Below are positions 23,484-34,200 of a stretch of DNA of 43,575 nucleotides, piece after piece. This DNA comes from Actinomycetes bacterium (GTDB lineage Bacteria; Actinomycetota; Acidimicrobiia; Acidimicrobiales; GCA-2861595). The DNA is taken from the NCBI GenBank assembly GCA_023264975.1, contig JAHFUS010000032.1:1-43575 (forward strand), written 5' to 3'. The notes below the pieces were generated by a model, which did no database searches, was not told where the DNA came from, and was given only the letters and a program-made list of their open reading frames with translations. Numbering within the stretch: position 1 is the first letter of the stretch; each line of letters starts with the position of its first letter. Position numbers and translations under genes: made by a program.

Positions 23484-25631
23484 CTAAGTTGCTGGGTCTC
23501 CTTGGGCCCACGCGAGGAGCGCTCTGACGAGTGCAGTCGAGCCGCGGCCGTGCACAAGCAGGAGACGCGTCGGGTCCGAACTCGCCATACCAATGGCTTG
23601 AGTCGCAGCGTGCTTTGCGTGACTGGTCTGCACCAGCATTACATCAGCGCCATGCACTAGCGCCCTTAGCGCGTCGCTGTTTACGCGACCCGACGAGGTT
23701 CGGACCTCGACGGTCGGGAACAAGGCCCTTATCCGGTCAGCAGCAACTCGGGCGGCGCCCTCGAGTAGCGAGTAGATCCCTACCGAGTGGAACTCCTGGA
23801 CAACTCGTTGAGCGTGAGCCGCCCCGCCAGTGGGTGATGTCGTGAACGACACGCCGACGTCGGCAAACACGAAATGCAGGACGGCGCTGTCGGCCGGCTC
23901 GAGACGGTCAATCCAGGCAGTGGCGATGCCGGAGGCGTCAGCGACGAGCGCGCCCCGACGAGACATGTCGGGGCTTGAGAAAAGCAGGAAGAGGTCGAGG
24001 CACTGCGCCAACCAGGCTGCGTCCCTGGGCCCGAGCAGCGGGAGTTGGCGGGAGACGGCGTCGAGCAGTTCTACGTACTCCTGCGACGTGCACCCTACGA
24101 CTAGCACCTCCTCCAGCAGCGCCAGCGAAACCTGACGCTCGATCCGCCCCGGTTCGCTCGAGAGAAGGATGTCGAAGATTGTCGCAGCGAGCCCAACCCC
24201 AGATGGAGGGAGACCGTCCTCGACAAGCCATTCGACAAAAACCGGAAGTCCATTGCGCACACGCCCCCGACGAGCATCGTTGAGGGCGTCGAGCAGTTCT
24301 TCGGCGAGCAGACCGGCATCCTGATCGAGGGCCTCGGGCGTACGGTGCCATTGCGTGGCCCACTCAGCGAGCAGGTCGGGTCGGTCCGCCCATTCGCCTC
24401 GGAGCCAATCCAACCAGCTCGTCGGCACCCGGGCCTCAGAGGTTCGTGCAAGCAGTTGCTCGTAGAAGGCGCGCTCGACAGAACTCGCTATCAGCTGCTC
24501 GTGATCCGCAGCGGGCAGCGCGTCGAGCATGGCGAGTACGCGCACGGCCGACGCGCTGTCGCCGATATTGACCGCCGCTGCGAGCGCTACCGATGCCGCT
24601 GACCGGGTTGGACCTTCCGACTCAGCGGACAGGAGGGCTTCCCAGTAGTCGCCATCGTGATACAGCCCGAGCGCCGTCGGAGACCGCTGCGGCGCAGCCG
24701 GGACGACGCGGCTTGGGATTGCTGCGATGACCACCGGGTCGTCGGGGTGGAGTTCGGCGACCTGGGTAAGCAGCCACAACCGAGGTTCGAGAGCGAGTAG
24801 TTCTCGCAGTACTAGGCAGCGCGCCGCGGGCAGAGTCGTGACCTGCTCGCGGTGTGTGACGAGACCTGGCCATGCATCTTCGAGCGCGTCGGCGACCTGA
24901 ACCCAGTCGTTCGAGATACCCGCTTCACGTACCGGCTCAACGAGGAGGGCGTTCGCAGCAGCCGCAAGGTGCTCCGTCACCGCCTGGGGACGAGCGAGTA
25001 AGGAGATCCCGCGCAGCGACGGATCGTCCCGCAGTTCCTCGGGCTGCCCGAGGGCACTCAGCAGTTCCACGCGAAGGAAGCGGACGTTGGTCGAGTTCAA
25101 TAACGCCCGGGCCTTGATCTCATCGAGCGCGGCCTCTGCCACTGACCGATCCCCAGCGAGAACAGCTTCATAGAACTGCCGTAAAACCCGCCCGACTGGG
25201 CGAGGCTGGTCCACGCCGCGGTCGGGCGCGAGTGACCAGGTATCGGTGAGCGAGGCGACATTGCTTCGCGCGTCGGCTTGCCATCCGTCGACGACATCGA
25301 TCCGCACGACCACGCCGCTCGGGACGAGGTCCAGCGCCGCTTGATCCACCGGGTCGGACGAGCCGCGGATATCGCGAGCGCGCACGGAGATTGGCGGTCC
25401 GAGCCAGCAACGGAGCTCCTCTCTCAGGAGCCGGGCTTCGCGGTCCGAAGGAGCCAGGCCGTACCAGCGAGTCCCACCACTAACGCGGGCCGGTAGGACG
25501 GTTCGCACGCCGGAGGGCTGCAGGCGAGCGGTCAGGAGCCCTACGAGATCCTGCATCGCGCCCTGCAGCCCGGACGGGTCAACCTCGTTGGGAGGCGAGA
25601 AGAAGCTCGACGCCGGCGAAGACGCCGTCAC
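23484..25631 (-). CDS. dpdD: DpdD-like protein, last gene of the dpd restriction operon
   Basis: A 715-residue, mostly helical protein without a catalytic motif that I can name. The N-terminal 170 residues look like a mixed alpha/beta domain. The middle (about 170-600) has Ala/Leu-rich helical repeats resembling a TPR-like solenoid. The last 110 residues form a separate alpha/beta domain ending in a Gly-rich loop (LLVHGRGSTALVRAL). The DpdD name rests on its length and its place after dpdK, matching the gene set in which dpdD is needed for the restriction phenotype. Its ATG (25631) overlaps the dpdK stop (ATGA). It ends directly against folE2 on the other strand. Confidence 0.6.
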   Translation of the reverse strand: MTASSPASSFFSPPNEVDPSGLQGAMQDLVGLLTARLQPSGVRTVLPARVSGGTRWYGLAPSDREARLLREELRCWLGPPISVRARDIRGSSDPVDQAALDLVPSGVVVRIDVVDGWQADARSNVASLTDTWSLAPDRGVDQPRPVGRVLRQFYEAVLAGDRSVAEAALDEIKARALLNSTNVRFLRVELLSALGQPEELRDDPSLRGISLLARPQAVTEHLAAAANALLVEPVREAGISNDWVQVADALEDAWPGLVTHREQVTTLPAARCLVLRELLALEPRLWLLTQVAELHPDDPVVIAAIPSRVVPAAPQRSPTALGLYHDGDYWEALLSAESEGPTRSAASVALAAAVNIGDSASAVRVLAMLDALPAADHEQLIASSVERAFYEQLLARTSEARVPTSWLDWLRGEWADRPDLLAEWATQWHRTPEALDQDAGLLAEELLDALNDARRGRVRNGLPVFVEWLVEDGLPPSGVGLAATIFDILLSSEPGRIERQVSLALLEEVLVVGCTSQEYVELLDAVSRQLPLLGPRDAAWLAQCLDLFLLFSSPDMSRRGALVADASGIATAWIDRLEPADSAVLHFVFADVGVSFTTSPTGGAAHAQRVVQEFHSVGIYSLLEGAARVAADRIRALFPTVEVRTSSGRVNSDALRALVHGADVMLVQTSHAKHAATQAIGMASSDPTRLLLVHGRGSTALVRALLAWAQGDPAT

Positions 25632-26155
25632 GGTTGACCCCAGCGATCCTCGTACGCGTGGCGAGCTCGAGCGACGGAATCGTCGTCATCGGTCAGCAGG
25701 ATCGACTCCTCCAGACGTCGCAAGCCGTTGTAGGTGAGGTTCATTGATCCGCTCAGAAGCAAGTGGCGCGTGAGCACGCCCTTCTCGTGCAAGTCCTCAG
25801 CGAAACGGTATAAATGCCGGTCGCCGACCCCAGCCTCGCGGGCCCGCTCTGCTAGTTGCTCGGTGAACGTTCGGTTGTGGTCGTCGGGACGGCACGCGAT
25901 CACAACTGTGCCACCGCGCTGGAGTTGCGCTAGGAGTGTCTCGGCGAGGCGAATCGGACGACGCGGTACATCTGGAACGAGTCCGGTGAACCGAGCGGCG
26001 CGGTTGTCGACAACGACCACGTCGGATATCCAAGGTGTCACAATCCAGAGCGGTGTGCTCGGTGCCAGGAGTTCGGCAATGAAGAGAGCCTGGAGCGCGT
26101 CGGCGAGCTCCTCTCTTGAGGCGAAGGCCGTGGTTCGCAGATTCCGAGTCCTCAC
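25628..26155 (-). CDS. dpdK: DpdK, phospholipase D-like protein
   Basis: A 175-residue protein with one PLD-type motif: H123-E-K125-GVLTRH, followed by LLSGSMNLTYNGLRR with S135-G-S137 and N139, as in HKD-family proteins. The usual aspartate of HxKxxxxD is R130 here, so the motif is incomplete, as in several dimeric PLD-like nucleases. TPLWIVTPWISD (34-45) is the first core strand, typical for the family. DpdK is one of the components needed for restriction in Salmonella and could supply nuclease activity. That is not certain given the changed motif. It overlaps dpdJ and dpdD by four bases each. Confidence 0.75.
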   Translation of the reverse strand: MRTRNLRTTAFASREELADALQALFIAELLAPSTPLWIVTPWISDVVVVDNRAARFTGLVPDVPRRPIRLAETLLAQLQRGGTVVIACRPDDHNRTFTEQLAERAREAGVGDRHLYRFAEDLHEKGVLTRHLLLSGSMNLTYNGLRRLEESILLTDDDDSVARARHAYEDRWGQP

Positions 26156-29100
26156 TGTCGAGCCTCGCGGAGTTCGACGAACAGATCTAGTCCTGCGCGT
26201 GAGCGGCTCACGCCGACGACGCGCGGGTGGAACTCGAGGACATCGACGCTCGTGGGTTCAGTGAGGAGATCACGGATGGCGGCGGATGCGGACATCTCGT
26301 TGTCGGCCCTGATCGTCGCGCCTCCCTCCACACGAAGCACCGCGTCGACCTCTCGTCGCCAGTGCATTCGAGAGGCTTCAACGACGGGGCCGCGCGGGAC
26401 AGTGACGGCTTCGAACAGAAGGCGCTCCGATGGTTGGAAGTCAAGGTACGGCGAGTAGCTTCGGAGTGCGGCGGCTCGAAGCCGATTGCCGCGCGGCCAT
26501 AGCAGACCGACGATTTGGCCGATCTCCAAGCCAGGCTGAGCGGCGTGGCCGCCGATCGCTGCTTGGAGCTGTCGGCGCACATCGGCGTCGGACGCTGCGA
26601 CGTGTGCGAACACGCGCAGCTCAACCTCGATCCCAAGAGACGCCTCTAGTGCATCCCAACGCCCTAACAGGCTCGCGATGAGCCTCTCTAGGCCACGGTC
26701 ACTGCCCGAGCGGATGATCCGAGTGGCGAGGGCGGACACGACCGACTGGTCTCCATCCAGCCCCAGATGGAATAGTGCAGCACGCAGGTCGCGCCACGCT
26801 TCCGTAAGGCCGGATAGGTCGACGGCGGTCCGAATGCGAGTCGCTGGTTGGGCGATCGCTACATCGTCCGCGGTCTCGAGAAAGTGCCGCAGGTTGGAGT
26901 CGACCCGTTCACCATCGCCGGGGCCAAGAGCGGCCGTGACGAGTGCCCAGAAGGCACGCGGATCCTCGACATACCGGTCGACAAGCGCCTCGACGATGCC
27001 GACTCCCCCCGGTTGGTCTTCGCAGATGTGCACGAGGCCGAGGGTCGGGCGGGCTTCGGATCCAATGTTGAGGTCGCAGCGGAGGTCCGAGGCGTCGACC
27101 TCAGGGCACGAGGACTGAATCGCGTCGATCACCGCGGCCGCAAGCGTCGTCAAGTAGCGCCCTTGCAGCCATGGAAGCCATTGGTCGTCGGGCTCTGCCC
27201 ATAGGGCCGTGGCGGCGAGGCGAAGCTCCGGAACAACACTTGCCACCCCGACCGCGTCTGCCAGGTCGCCGACGAGTCCTGGGTCGGGGGCCCCTCCCGG
27301 CGACGCCGCCGTCCCGAGTGGAGTTGCGCCGAACACCTCTCGCGCAGCGTCGACGAGGTCAACCCTAAGGTCGTCGTCGGTCGAGGAGTCAAGAACTTCC
27401 CGAAGCGAACGTCCATTGCTCTTGTTGACAAGCACCGAGAGCAGGACCTGGTGAAGCCACTCTCTCGTGAATGCAGACGGAACACTTGCAGATAGGGAGG
27501 GGCTGTTCCGCACCACATACTCCATCCGGGCGACGCGTAGGGCGCGTAGTAAGGGCGGGCTGGTCGGTACGCTCCCCGGCAGTCTCACCGACAGCTGCAG
27601 CGCGTCGACGTCCATGGCGAAACCGACAGCGGCCGGCGCCCCCGCGAGGCTGACGGTGTGCTGTGTGATCGGCGGTTCGGTTGTGGAATTCCGCTCGACA
27701 TCGAACGTGTTCGCATATCGCCAGACCGTTTGCGGGCACCGGTGTCGGTGGGTGAGGACTTGGAGCTCCTCAACTAGTTCCGACCATGCCGAACCAACTG
27801 GCAGATCCAAAGGAAGGGGCACGCCGTCGTGGTCGAACGCGACACGCCAGGTCCATCGCCCGTACGAGGAGTCCGAGACGGCACCGCCAGGTGTAGCGAG
27901 GCGGAGGCATGTGGGCTGCACGAGTCGTCCGGCCGTTGCGGCGGGCGGCGGGTCGAGCTCGATGTATGTCTCGCAGAAGTCCTCGATCGCCAGCGCGGGA
28001 TCGTGCGACGCAGGGGGCGGAACCCAGAGCCGCTCTCGGCGCCCTCCGAGCGCATAGCGGTAGCTCACCCGACCGGGCGCAAACTGGCGCATCGCCTGCG
28101 AAACGGGTTCGGCCTCATCCTCCCCCGGTCGACTTGGGACAACGAGACGAATCTCTGGTGTTTGGAGCGACGAGAACAGCGACGAGGGCAAAAACTCACT
28201 CAGTGGCGCTGACCACTCGAAATCGCTGGGCAGCCTCGTAGATGCCGCGGCCTCGAATCGACGAACTAGTGCTGGGATAACGGCAGTGATGAGTCCTCGG
28301 GGATGGTCCCAGAGGACCGCCCGCAGGTCCTCGTCGTGTAGCGAGAGGCTTCGTCGCAATTGCGATGAGAGGCGGTCGATGCCGCTGGCAGTCAGGGTGT
28401 CGCGGGCGACAGCAAGTAGCTGAGCAGCGACTTGGCGCTGGCGGCTCCGATCGTCCCAGGGCCGCTCGATGAGGGTCAGGACTGGTGCACCGGAGCTCAG
28501 TCGCCCGAGGTAGTCCAGGAGCCACCAGGTCGCCTGCATCTTCAGGATGACCCGATTCCGCAGCGGGAGGTGCGTTGGTTGCACGACCGGCGCGAAGAGC
28601 CCTTCGTACGATTGGAAGGCCAGGCGGTCTCGTCCATAGTCGGAGAGGACGACGATCGTCCAGGGCCTCATGGCCGGATCGCGACCAGCGCGCCCGCGCC
28701 GCTGAAGGAACTGCGCGGCTTCCCGCGGTGCTTTGTGCTGGACAACGGCACCCACGTTCGGGTCGTCGAAGCCGACTTCGAGGGACGCGGTAGCCACGAC
28801 GACATCTGCGTCGGCGTCGACGCCGGCATCCCGCGAAGTCGTGCGCGAAACACGCACTGGTCGTTGGAGAGTGCCAATTTGTTCGGCGAATCCCCAAAGC
28901 TGGCCGGCGTCCTCGCGCGCTCGGACGTCGGGCCCGGATGATCCCCGTAGCGTCGCGAGACTTCCATTCGGCTTCCTGTTGACGCCCCCGGGCTTCCATC
29001 CCTCCGCGTCCTCGAGTTGGGAATGGAGCCGATTGGTGATGTCGAGATCGTCGGTGAACACGAAGACCCGCGAACCGAACGCTCCGTGGCTCGGCTGGCT

Positions 29101-30498
29101 CGGCCGTTGGTCGAGCATCCGTCGAAGCAGCATCGATGTCTGGATCGTCGTCGAGAGCAGGGATGTCTGGGAAGCCGGGTCGCCACGAAGTGCCAGGAAG
29201 TACTCGCGGCCGATCTCGGTCATCTCGTGAGGCTCGGGCGCGACGACGTTGATGCTCGGTGTGCCAACGCCGGTGAGGTCCGAGAAGAAGCCGGCGGGGT
29301 CAGACAAGGTGGCCGATAACCCAACGATGTGCGGAGGTGTGGCGACCTCCGAACGCCATCGTCGAAGAAGGTTGGCCACTTGCGCGCCGTGCGTCCCCGC
29401 GTAGGTATGGACCTCGTCCAGCAAGAGGTACTCAGGTGAGCGGGTGGCGTCTCCGACCAGCAACCGTCGCATCGCGGCCGAGCCGAGAAGGCGGTTGAGC
29501 ATTTCGGTCGTCGTGAAGAGGACGGCCGGGGCTGAGGCACGGAGACCGTTACGCGTGAAGCGGAGACGATCGCCGGTCAGTCGGCCTCCGCATTGCTCAC
29601 ATACCAACTCGTCGGCGTCTCCGGCCGATATCGGCCAGATATAGCCGCCCTCGCACCCGGCCTCGAGACAGTCCACGATCGGGCAGCGCAGGCCGTTGCC
29701 GTGCTGCTTCCAGCCTCGACCCCGGACCGCCAGTGCGTCGCGGCGGTCGCGAGGCACGGCTCCGTAGAGGACTCCGACTGTGGGAGCGGCTTGACCGGCG
29801 GCGGCGAGCGTTCCACAAGTGAGCAGCAAGGTTCGCAACTGATCTCGTAGCAGTTCGATCCTCGGATAGATCGCGATGACCCGTGGAGTTCCGGGAGGAC
29901 GGTCGGTCGCCATGAGCTGCGTGAGTACCGGTAGGTAGAAGGCGAGGGTCTTGCCGGAACCCGTTCCTGCTGTGATGACGGTGCCCCTCTGTCCGAGGTG
30001 GCGTTGCGCGACCCGTGTGAATGACCGAGCTTGAAACGCAGACACCGATTTTCCCGCGAGGACCGCGCGCATCGCGCCGTCATGCCGATCAGTCCAGTCC
30101 GAAGCCAGTACGGCTCTTGCGATCGCGGCTAGCTCGGCGGCCGAGGTGTTCCGACGTGGTACGACTCGTGGCTGACTGAGGAATCGTGCGTCCGACACCA
30201 ACGCCGGGGCGGTCCGCCAGTCCCGTCCATGGAACCACTGGCGCAGCGAAGTCGCTAGGCGAACTGTTTCGGCCATGCGGCTTCGATACCGCTCCTCGGC
30301 GAGTCCCTTGGCAACGATGAGGCCGCGGTCAATGAGGGCATCGAGCATCTCGTCGGTGTCCTCATCCGGCGCGACCGTCCGCACGATGTCCTCGAGTTCT
30401 GCCTCGGTCAGCGTTCCATTCGTGACGCCCCAGGTGAGCAGCGGGAGTTCGCGCTTCTCGACCTCGTTCAGCGCTCGTCGAATGTCATCCTCGGTCAC
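26152..30498 (-). CDS. dpdJ: DpdJ, large DEAD/DEAH-box helicase with DUF1998-like C-terminus
   Basis: A 1448-residue superfamily 2 helicase. Walker A is AGTGSGKT (177-184), the DEAH box reads DEVH (361-364) and motif III SATL (395-398). Motif VI is QRRGRAGRD near residue 610. A cysteine cluster between the first two motifs (C272, C277, C282, C300, C303) probably binds zinc. The region near residues 1150-1170 (HICEDQPGGVGIVEAL) resembles the DUF1998 segment that follows such helicases in defence systems. The C-terminal 250 residues are specific to this group. In Salmonella dpdJ was reported as possibly involved in restriction. It is translationally coupled to dpdI and dpdK by four-base overlaps. 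Confidence 0.8.
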   Translation of the reverse strand: MTEDDIRRALNEVEKRELPLLTWGVTNGTLTEAELEDIVRTVAPDEDTDEMLDALIDRGLIVAKGLAEERYRSRMAETVRLATSLRQWFHGRDWRTAPALVSDARFLSQPRVVPRRNTSAAELAAIARAVLASDWTDRHDGAMRAVLAGKSVSAFQARSFTRVAQRHLGQRGTVITAGTGSGKTLAFYLPVLTQLMATDRPPGTPRVIAIYPRIELLRDQLRTLLLTCGTLAAAGQAAPTVGVLYGAVPRDRRDALAVRGRGWKQHGNGLRCPIVDCLEAGCEGGYIWPISAGDADELVCEQCGGRLTGDRLRFTRNGLRASAPAVLFTTTEMLNRLLGSAAMRRLLVGDATRSPEYLLLDEVHTYAGTHGAQVANLLRRWRSEVATPPHIVGLSATLSDPAGFFSDLTGVGTPSINVVAPEPHEMTEIGREYFLALRGDPASQTSLLSTTIQTSMLLRRMLDQRPSQPSHGAFGSRVFVFTDDLDITNRLHSQLEDAEGWKPGGVNRKPNGSLATLRGSSGPDVRAREDAGQLWGFAEQIGTLQRPVRVSRTTSRDAGVDADADVVVATASLEVGFDDPNVGAVVQHKAPREAAQFLQRRGRAGRDPAMRPWTIVVLSDYGRDRLAFQSYEGLFAPVVQPTHLPLRNRVILKMQATWWLLDYLGRLSSGAPVLTLIERPWDDRSRQRQVAAQLLAVARDTLTASGIDRLSSQLRRSLSLHDEDLRAVLWDHPRGLITAVIPALVRRFEAAASTRLPSDFEWSAPLSEFLPSSLFSSLQTPEIRLVVPSRPGEDEAEPVSQAMRQFAPGRVSYRYALGGRRERLWVPPPASHDPALAIEDFCETYIELDPPPAATAGRLVQPTCLRLATPGGAVSDSSYGRWTWRVAFDHDGVPLPLDLPVGSAWSELVEELQVLTHRHRCPQTVWRYANTFDVERNSTTEPPITQHTVSLAGAPAAVGFAMDVDALQLSVRLPGSVPTSPPLLRALRVARMEYVVRNSPSLSASVPSAFTREWLHQVLLSVLVNKSNGRSLREVLDSSTDDDLRVDLVDAAREVFGATPLGTAASPGGAPDPGLVGDLADAVGVASVVPELRLAATALWAEPDDQWLPWLQGRYLTTLAAAVIDAIQSSCPEVDASDLRCDLNIGSEARPTLGLVHICEDQPGGVGIVEALVDRYVEDPRAFWALVTAALGPGDGERVDSNLRHFLETADDVAIAQPATRIRTAVDLSGLTEAWRDLRAALFHLGLDGDQSVVSALATRIIRSGSDRGLERLIASLLGRWDALEASLGIEVELRVFAHVAASDADVRRQLQAAIGGHAAQPGLEIGQIVGLLWPRGNRLRAAALRSYSPYLDFQPSERLLFEAVTVPRGPVVEASRMHWRREVDAVLRVEGGATIRADNEMSASAAIRDLLTEPTSVDVLEFHPRVVGVSRSRAGLDLFVELREARQ

Positions 30499-31232
30499 CG
30501 ACGCCGCACCACGAGGCTCTCATCGATGCCGGCGCAGCGGAGCGCGGCGAGTAGTTCGTCGGTGACGTCCGACAGCGGAAGGCCACCCTCGGCCGCTGCT
30601 CGGCGGAGCGCCTCACGAATCTCGGGAGTGAGAGCAGCACGCTCGGCGTCGAGCGCTTCGAGCGCGGTGCGCATCTCATTTGCCAACGTCGTGATGGCGC
30701 GCAACCAGGCGTCGACATCTACGCCGCCAAGCGTGTTCTGGAGATCGGCGGCGTTCGCAACAGGGTCCATCCCCATCGCAGCCCGCAGCTTCGACGCTCG
30801 GGCCCGTGCGACGAGGATCTGAGTCGCATTCCCGACCAGGTGTTCCGTCTGGATACGATCGAGGAGAGGTCGGTATGCCTCGAACCGGTCTCTCCAGCGG
30901 GCCGTCACCCAGCGGGCTGTTCGTTCTCGCTCGGTCTTCGCGACCTCGGTCAATGTGGACGCCGGATCGTGTTGGAAGGCCGCCGACCCGTGGCGCGAGA
31001 GGCCGGCACGGAAGGCCGCAACAGCCTTCGATACCCCCTTCAGGTCGAGACCGGGTCGATCGGTTATCTCGGCGCTTGAGCGGAAGGCCGCAGCGCCTGC
31101 GAGGTACTCGGTCGCCCGATCAAGGCTCAAGACTAGTTGAGCGCCTCGTGCCAACAACCCAAGGCTGGTGTCGGCCGACTGTGCTGCCTCGAGCTTGAGT
31201 TGAAGATCCACCGACCGGTCGTACAGGGTCAC
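30495..31232 (-). CDS. dpdI: Helical protein in the DpdI position
   Basis: A 245-residue, highly helical Ala/Leu/Arg-rich protein with no catalytic motif visible. It lies between dpdH and dpdJ, overlapping each by four bases, which is the position of dpdI in the E-F-G-H-I-J-K-D order. I assign the symbol on synteny only. It may be a scaffold linking the ATPase DpdH to the helicase DpdJ; that is speculation from the layout. DpdI is among the genes reported as needed for the restriction phenotype. Confidence 0.5.
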   Translation of the reverse strand: MTLYDRSVDLQLKLEAAQSADTSLGLLARGAQLVLSLDRATEYLAGAAAFRSSAEITDRPGLDLKGVSKAVAAFRAGLSRHGSAAFQHDPASTLTEVAKTERERTARWVTARWRDRFEAYRPLLDRIQTEHLVGNATQILVARARASKLRAAMGMDPVANAADLQNTLGGVDVDAWLRAITTLANEMRTALEALDAERAALTPEIREALRRAAAEGGLPLSDVTDELLAALRCAGIDESLVVRRR

Positions 31233-34200
31233 CCGCCGATCTCCTTCGCCAATTCCGCGAACCTCGAAGTCGCTTCGAGCACCTTTGTAGCCACTGACTC
31301 CATGTCAGTCGCCCCGGTCGCCGCCTGGCGTTGCAATAGGTCTGTCTCCACTCCGGCGATAGCGGACGCGGCTCTCGTCGCGAAGGCGTGGACGACTGCG
31401 GCGTCGCCGGTCGCCGTACCAGCGAGTGCCAGGAGCTTCTCAGGCATTGAACGGTCCTTCGCAACGAGCTCTGCGGCCTGGTAAAACGAGCGTAGGACTC
31501 GGTCGGGATGCCGCAAGGCAAGGCTCGACAGGGTATCGATCGCCGTCGCGTCTCTCAGCCGTCCCGCGTTGTGTGCCACTCGGAGAACGTCGAGTGTTTT
31601 GGCGGTTTGGTCCGGCCAGGGCCGCGAACGGTCAACGTGCTCGATTGCCTCAGTGACCCGCGTCGTGAGGACGTTCCATTCCTCCTCGACAGCAGGTGCG
31701 ACGCTTCTCATTAGCGAGGCGATTGCAGGCTCGGGGCTGTCGAGCCGCCACTCTGTTATGAATTCCTCGATGATGGGAAGCAAGCGGTCCGCCTGGACCA
31801 CATGAACACGGCCCGTCGTTCCCCGTGACTCACCAAATTCCGCCTCGATCGTTGAACGAAGCTTGGGCATCAGGGCTCTGGCTTGCGTGGCAAGGCGGGT
31901 CCAGCGGTCCAAGCGAGGAAGTGCCTCAGCCGCCGATTCTATCGACGGTCGGAACATCGCATCGAGCACGTCACGCGCGCGGGCTTCGGTGGCGAGGCCG
32001 GCGATGGCGGTCGCGACGACCAGGCCCTCAACGGCCGAGACGACGGATTCAGCCGGCGGACCAGTGAGTCGCTCGACGACCTGGGCGGTCCAGGCCTCGA
32101 TGCTCGAGGCGAGTAGCCGACGGTAGTAGCTCGCCTGCGGGTAGTCGTCGGCATCCAACTCAGAGGCGAGGATCAATGCCTGGAGTGCTGCTGCGTTGGT
32201 CTCCGTGCGTGGAATGACGACCATCGCGGCTTCGAGGCTCTGCTGAGTAACCGTGCCTGCGATACCGATGTGCGGCTCGGCGCGGAATCGCCGTGAGGTG
32301 AACTCGGGACCAATATGAACCGCTGCGGGCCCGACCTCGAGGTTCCTGAGAATGGTCTTGTGGACGAGGTTGCGAAGGTCGTTCGTTGCTCTGGCCGACA
32401 GGTCGCGGCTCCGGCCTGCCCACTGCGTTAGTTCGCCAAAGTGCGACCCCCACCTCGTCGGCAATCGTCCTTCGAGAGTGGTCGGCCGCTCGGGTCGATC
32501 TGGATCCCGATCGAGCCTCGGTTCGGTATCTCGGCCGCCTCCGAGGTCTCGGAGCGACTCAAGATTGAGCTCTCCTAGGTCGATTCCGAAGGCCGCGAGT
32601 ATCGCTGGCTTGATACTGATGTGCGAGCCTTCCTCCGACCAGTATCGCAGCGTGTTGATGACACGCACGTGGTCGGCGGGACGGAGAGTTCGGAGCTGCG
32701 CTGCAAGAAGTGGAGGCAGCGGCTCGGTATCACTGTCGAAGGCGGTCAATGTCCCGTCGGAGGGAAAGGCCGACTGGTCCATGTCGGCGGCCCCGTGAAG
32801 AAGGAATCTATTGATGAGCTCTCGCACGACCTCGCGTGGGTCGAAGCGATCGACGGAGAGCGCTTCTACGAAGCGCCCTGCTGCCACGGCATTGAGGGGG
32901 TACAGGCCATAGCCCTCTGCGCTCGTACCAAAGGCGTCGTGGCACACGTCCCGGTGGGGGCATGGCGTGCATGCGTTGGCGAGCCAGTGAGCGTTGCCTC
33001 GTTCAGTCCACGACTTCTCCACGTCGTCCGGGGGAAGCCGGCTCGAGTTCAGGTACCTGCCTAGGAATGAGAGAGCCTCATCTCGGTCGACACCTCCTTC
33101 GCCGTACCGAGCGTCGAGCCAGTAGGCGTCATCGCAACGGGTTCGGACGGTATCGAGGTCATCGAAGTGTCCCTCCGTGACGGCGAAGATCACCCGTAGG
33201 TTGCACATGTGTCCGTCGGCTGATCGGGCAGGTTCGACGATTGCATCTAGAAACTCGCGTTCGACGCCATGTAGGACCGTGAGATCCTCGATGAAGAGGA
33301 CGAGCTCTTTGCCCTCGACTAGGAGCGCCCTTCGGACATCGCGAAATATCTCCACCAGGTCGACGTTTCCCGAAACACTCACTCGCTTCACTGCGAGCGG
33401 GAGGGCTTGGTTAATGAGCGACACGGCGGCGCTTCGGAGGTCGGGAATCGTCGCAAGTTGACCAAGCAGGGTGCGGGCACCGCTGCTGGTGTCCCCAATC
33501 TCTTCGAACGTGCGCGGGAGGTCTGAGTCGAGAAAGTTGGTGGCGTCATCGTCCAGACCGTCACCTTCCCGCCTCCCGCGAACCGCGAGGCCGACAAGGC
33601 GATGGACTACCGCTCCTGGCTCCACGAGCCTGCGTCGGACTACCGGATCCCTCAGCACGTCGGGAAGCTGCCGCTCGAGCTTCCGACGGAGTTGCAACTC
33701 GTGCTGGGTGGGTTGTGCCGACGGGTTCACAGGGAGGTCATCCGCATGGGCGACCAGGATCGCTAGTTCGTCGAGGAGTCGTTCGGCGAGGACGTCGTCG
33801 TTCTCTGAGTGAGCTGGGGCCGTCGTAAGGGCCTCGCGTGCCTCGTCGATCTTCTTGCCCGCCAGCCCGCGAATGACGATCTCGACCGCCCGACGGATGC
33901 CGGTGCGGTTCTTAGGCAGGTACCGCGACTCCCAGTTGACGACCCCCTCCGTTTGGTCCCTCACCCAGCGAACGAGGTGCGACTTACCCGTACCGGATCC
34001 ACCAACGATTGGGATGAACAGGTAGCCGTCAGGCCGGAGGGCTCCTTTCAGGGCCTCAACGACTTCCTGTTCCTTGACCCACCGACCATCAGAACGCTGG
34101 TCGAGCCGCCGGCGTCGAAGCCTGAGTGGATGGTGGATCGCCTGGAAATGGCCATCGTCGAGGCTGGCGGCGTCGCGCGGCGTCGTGGCTAGCACCGCTT

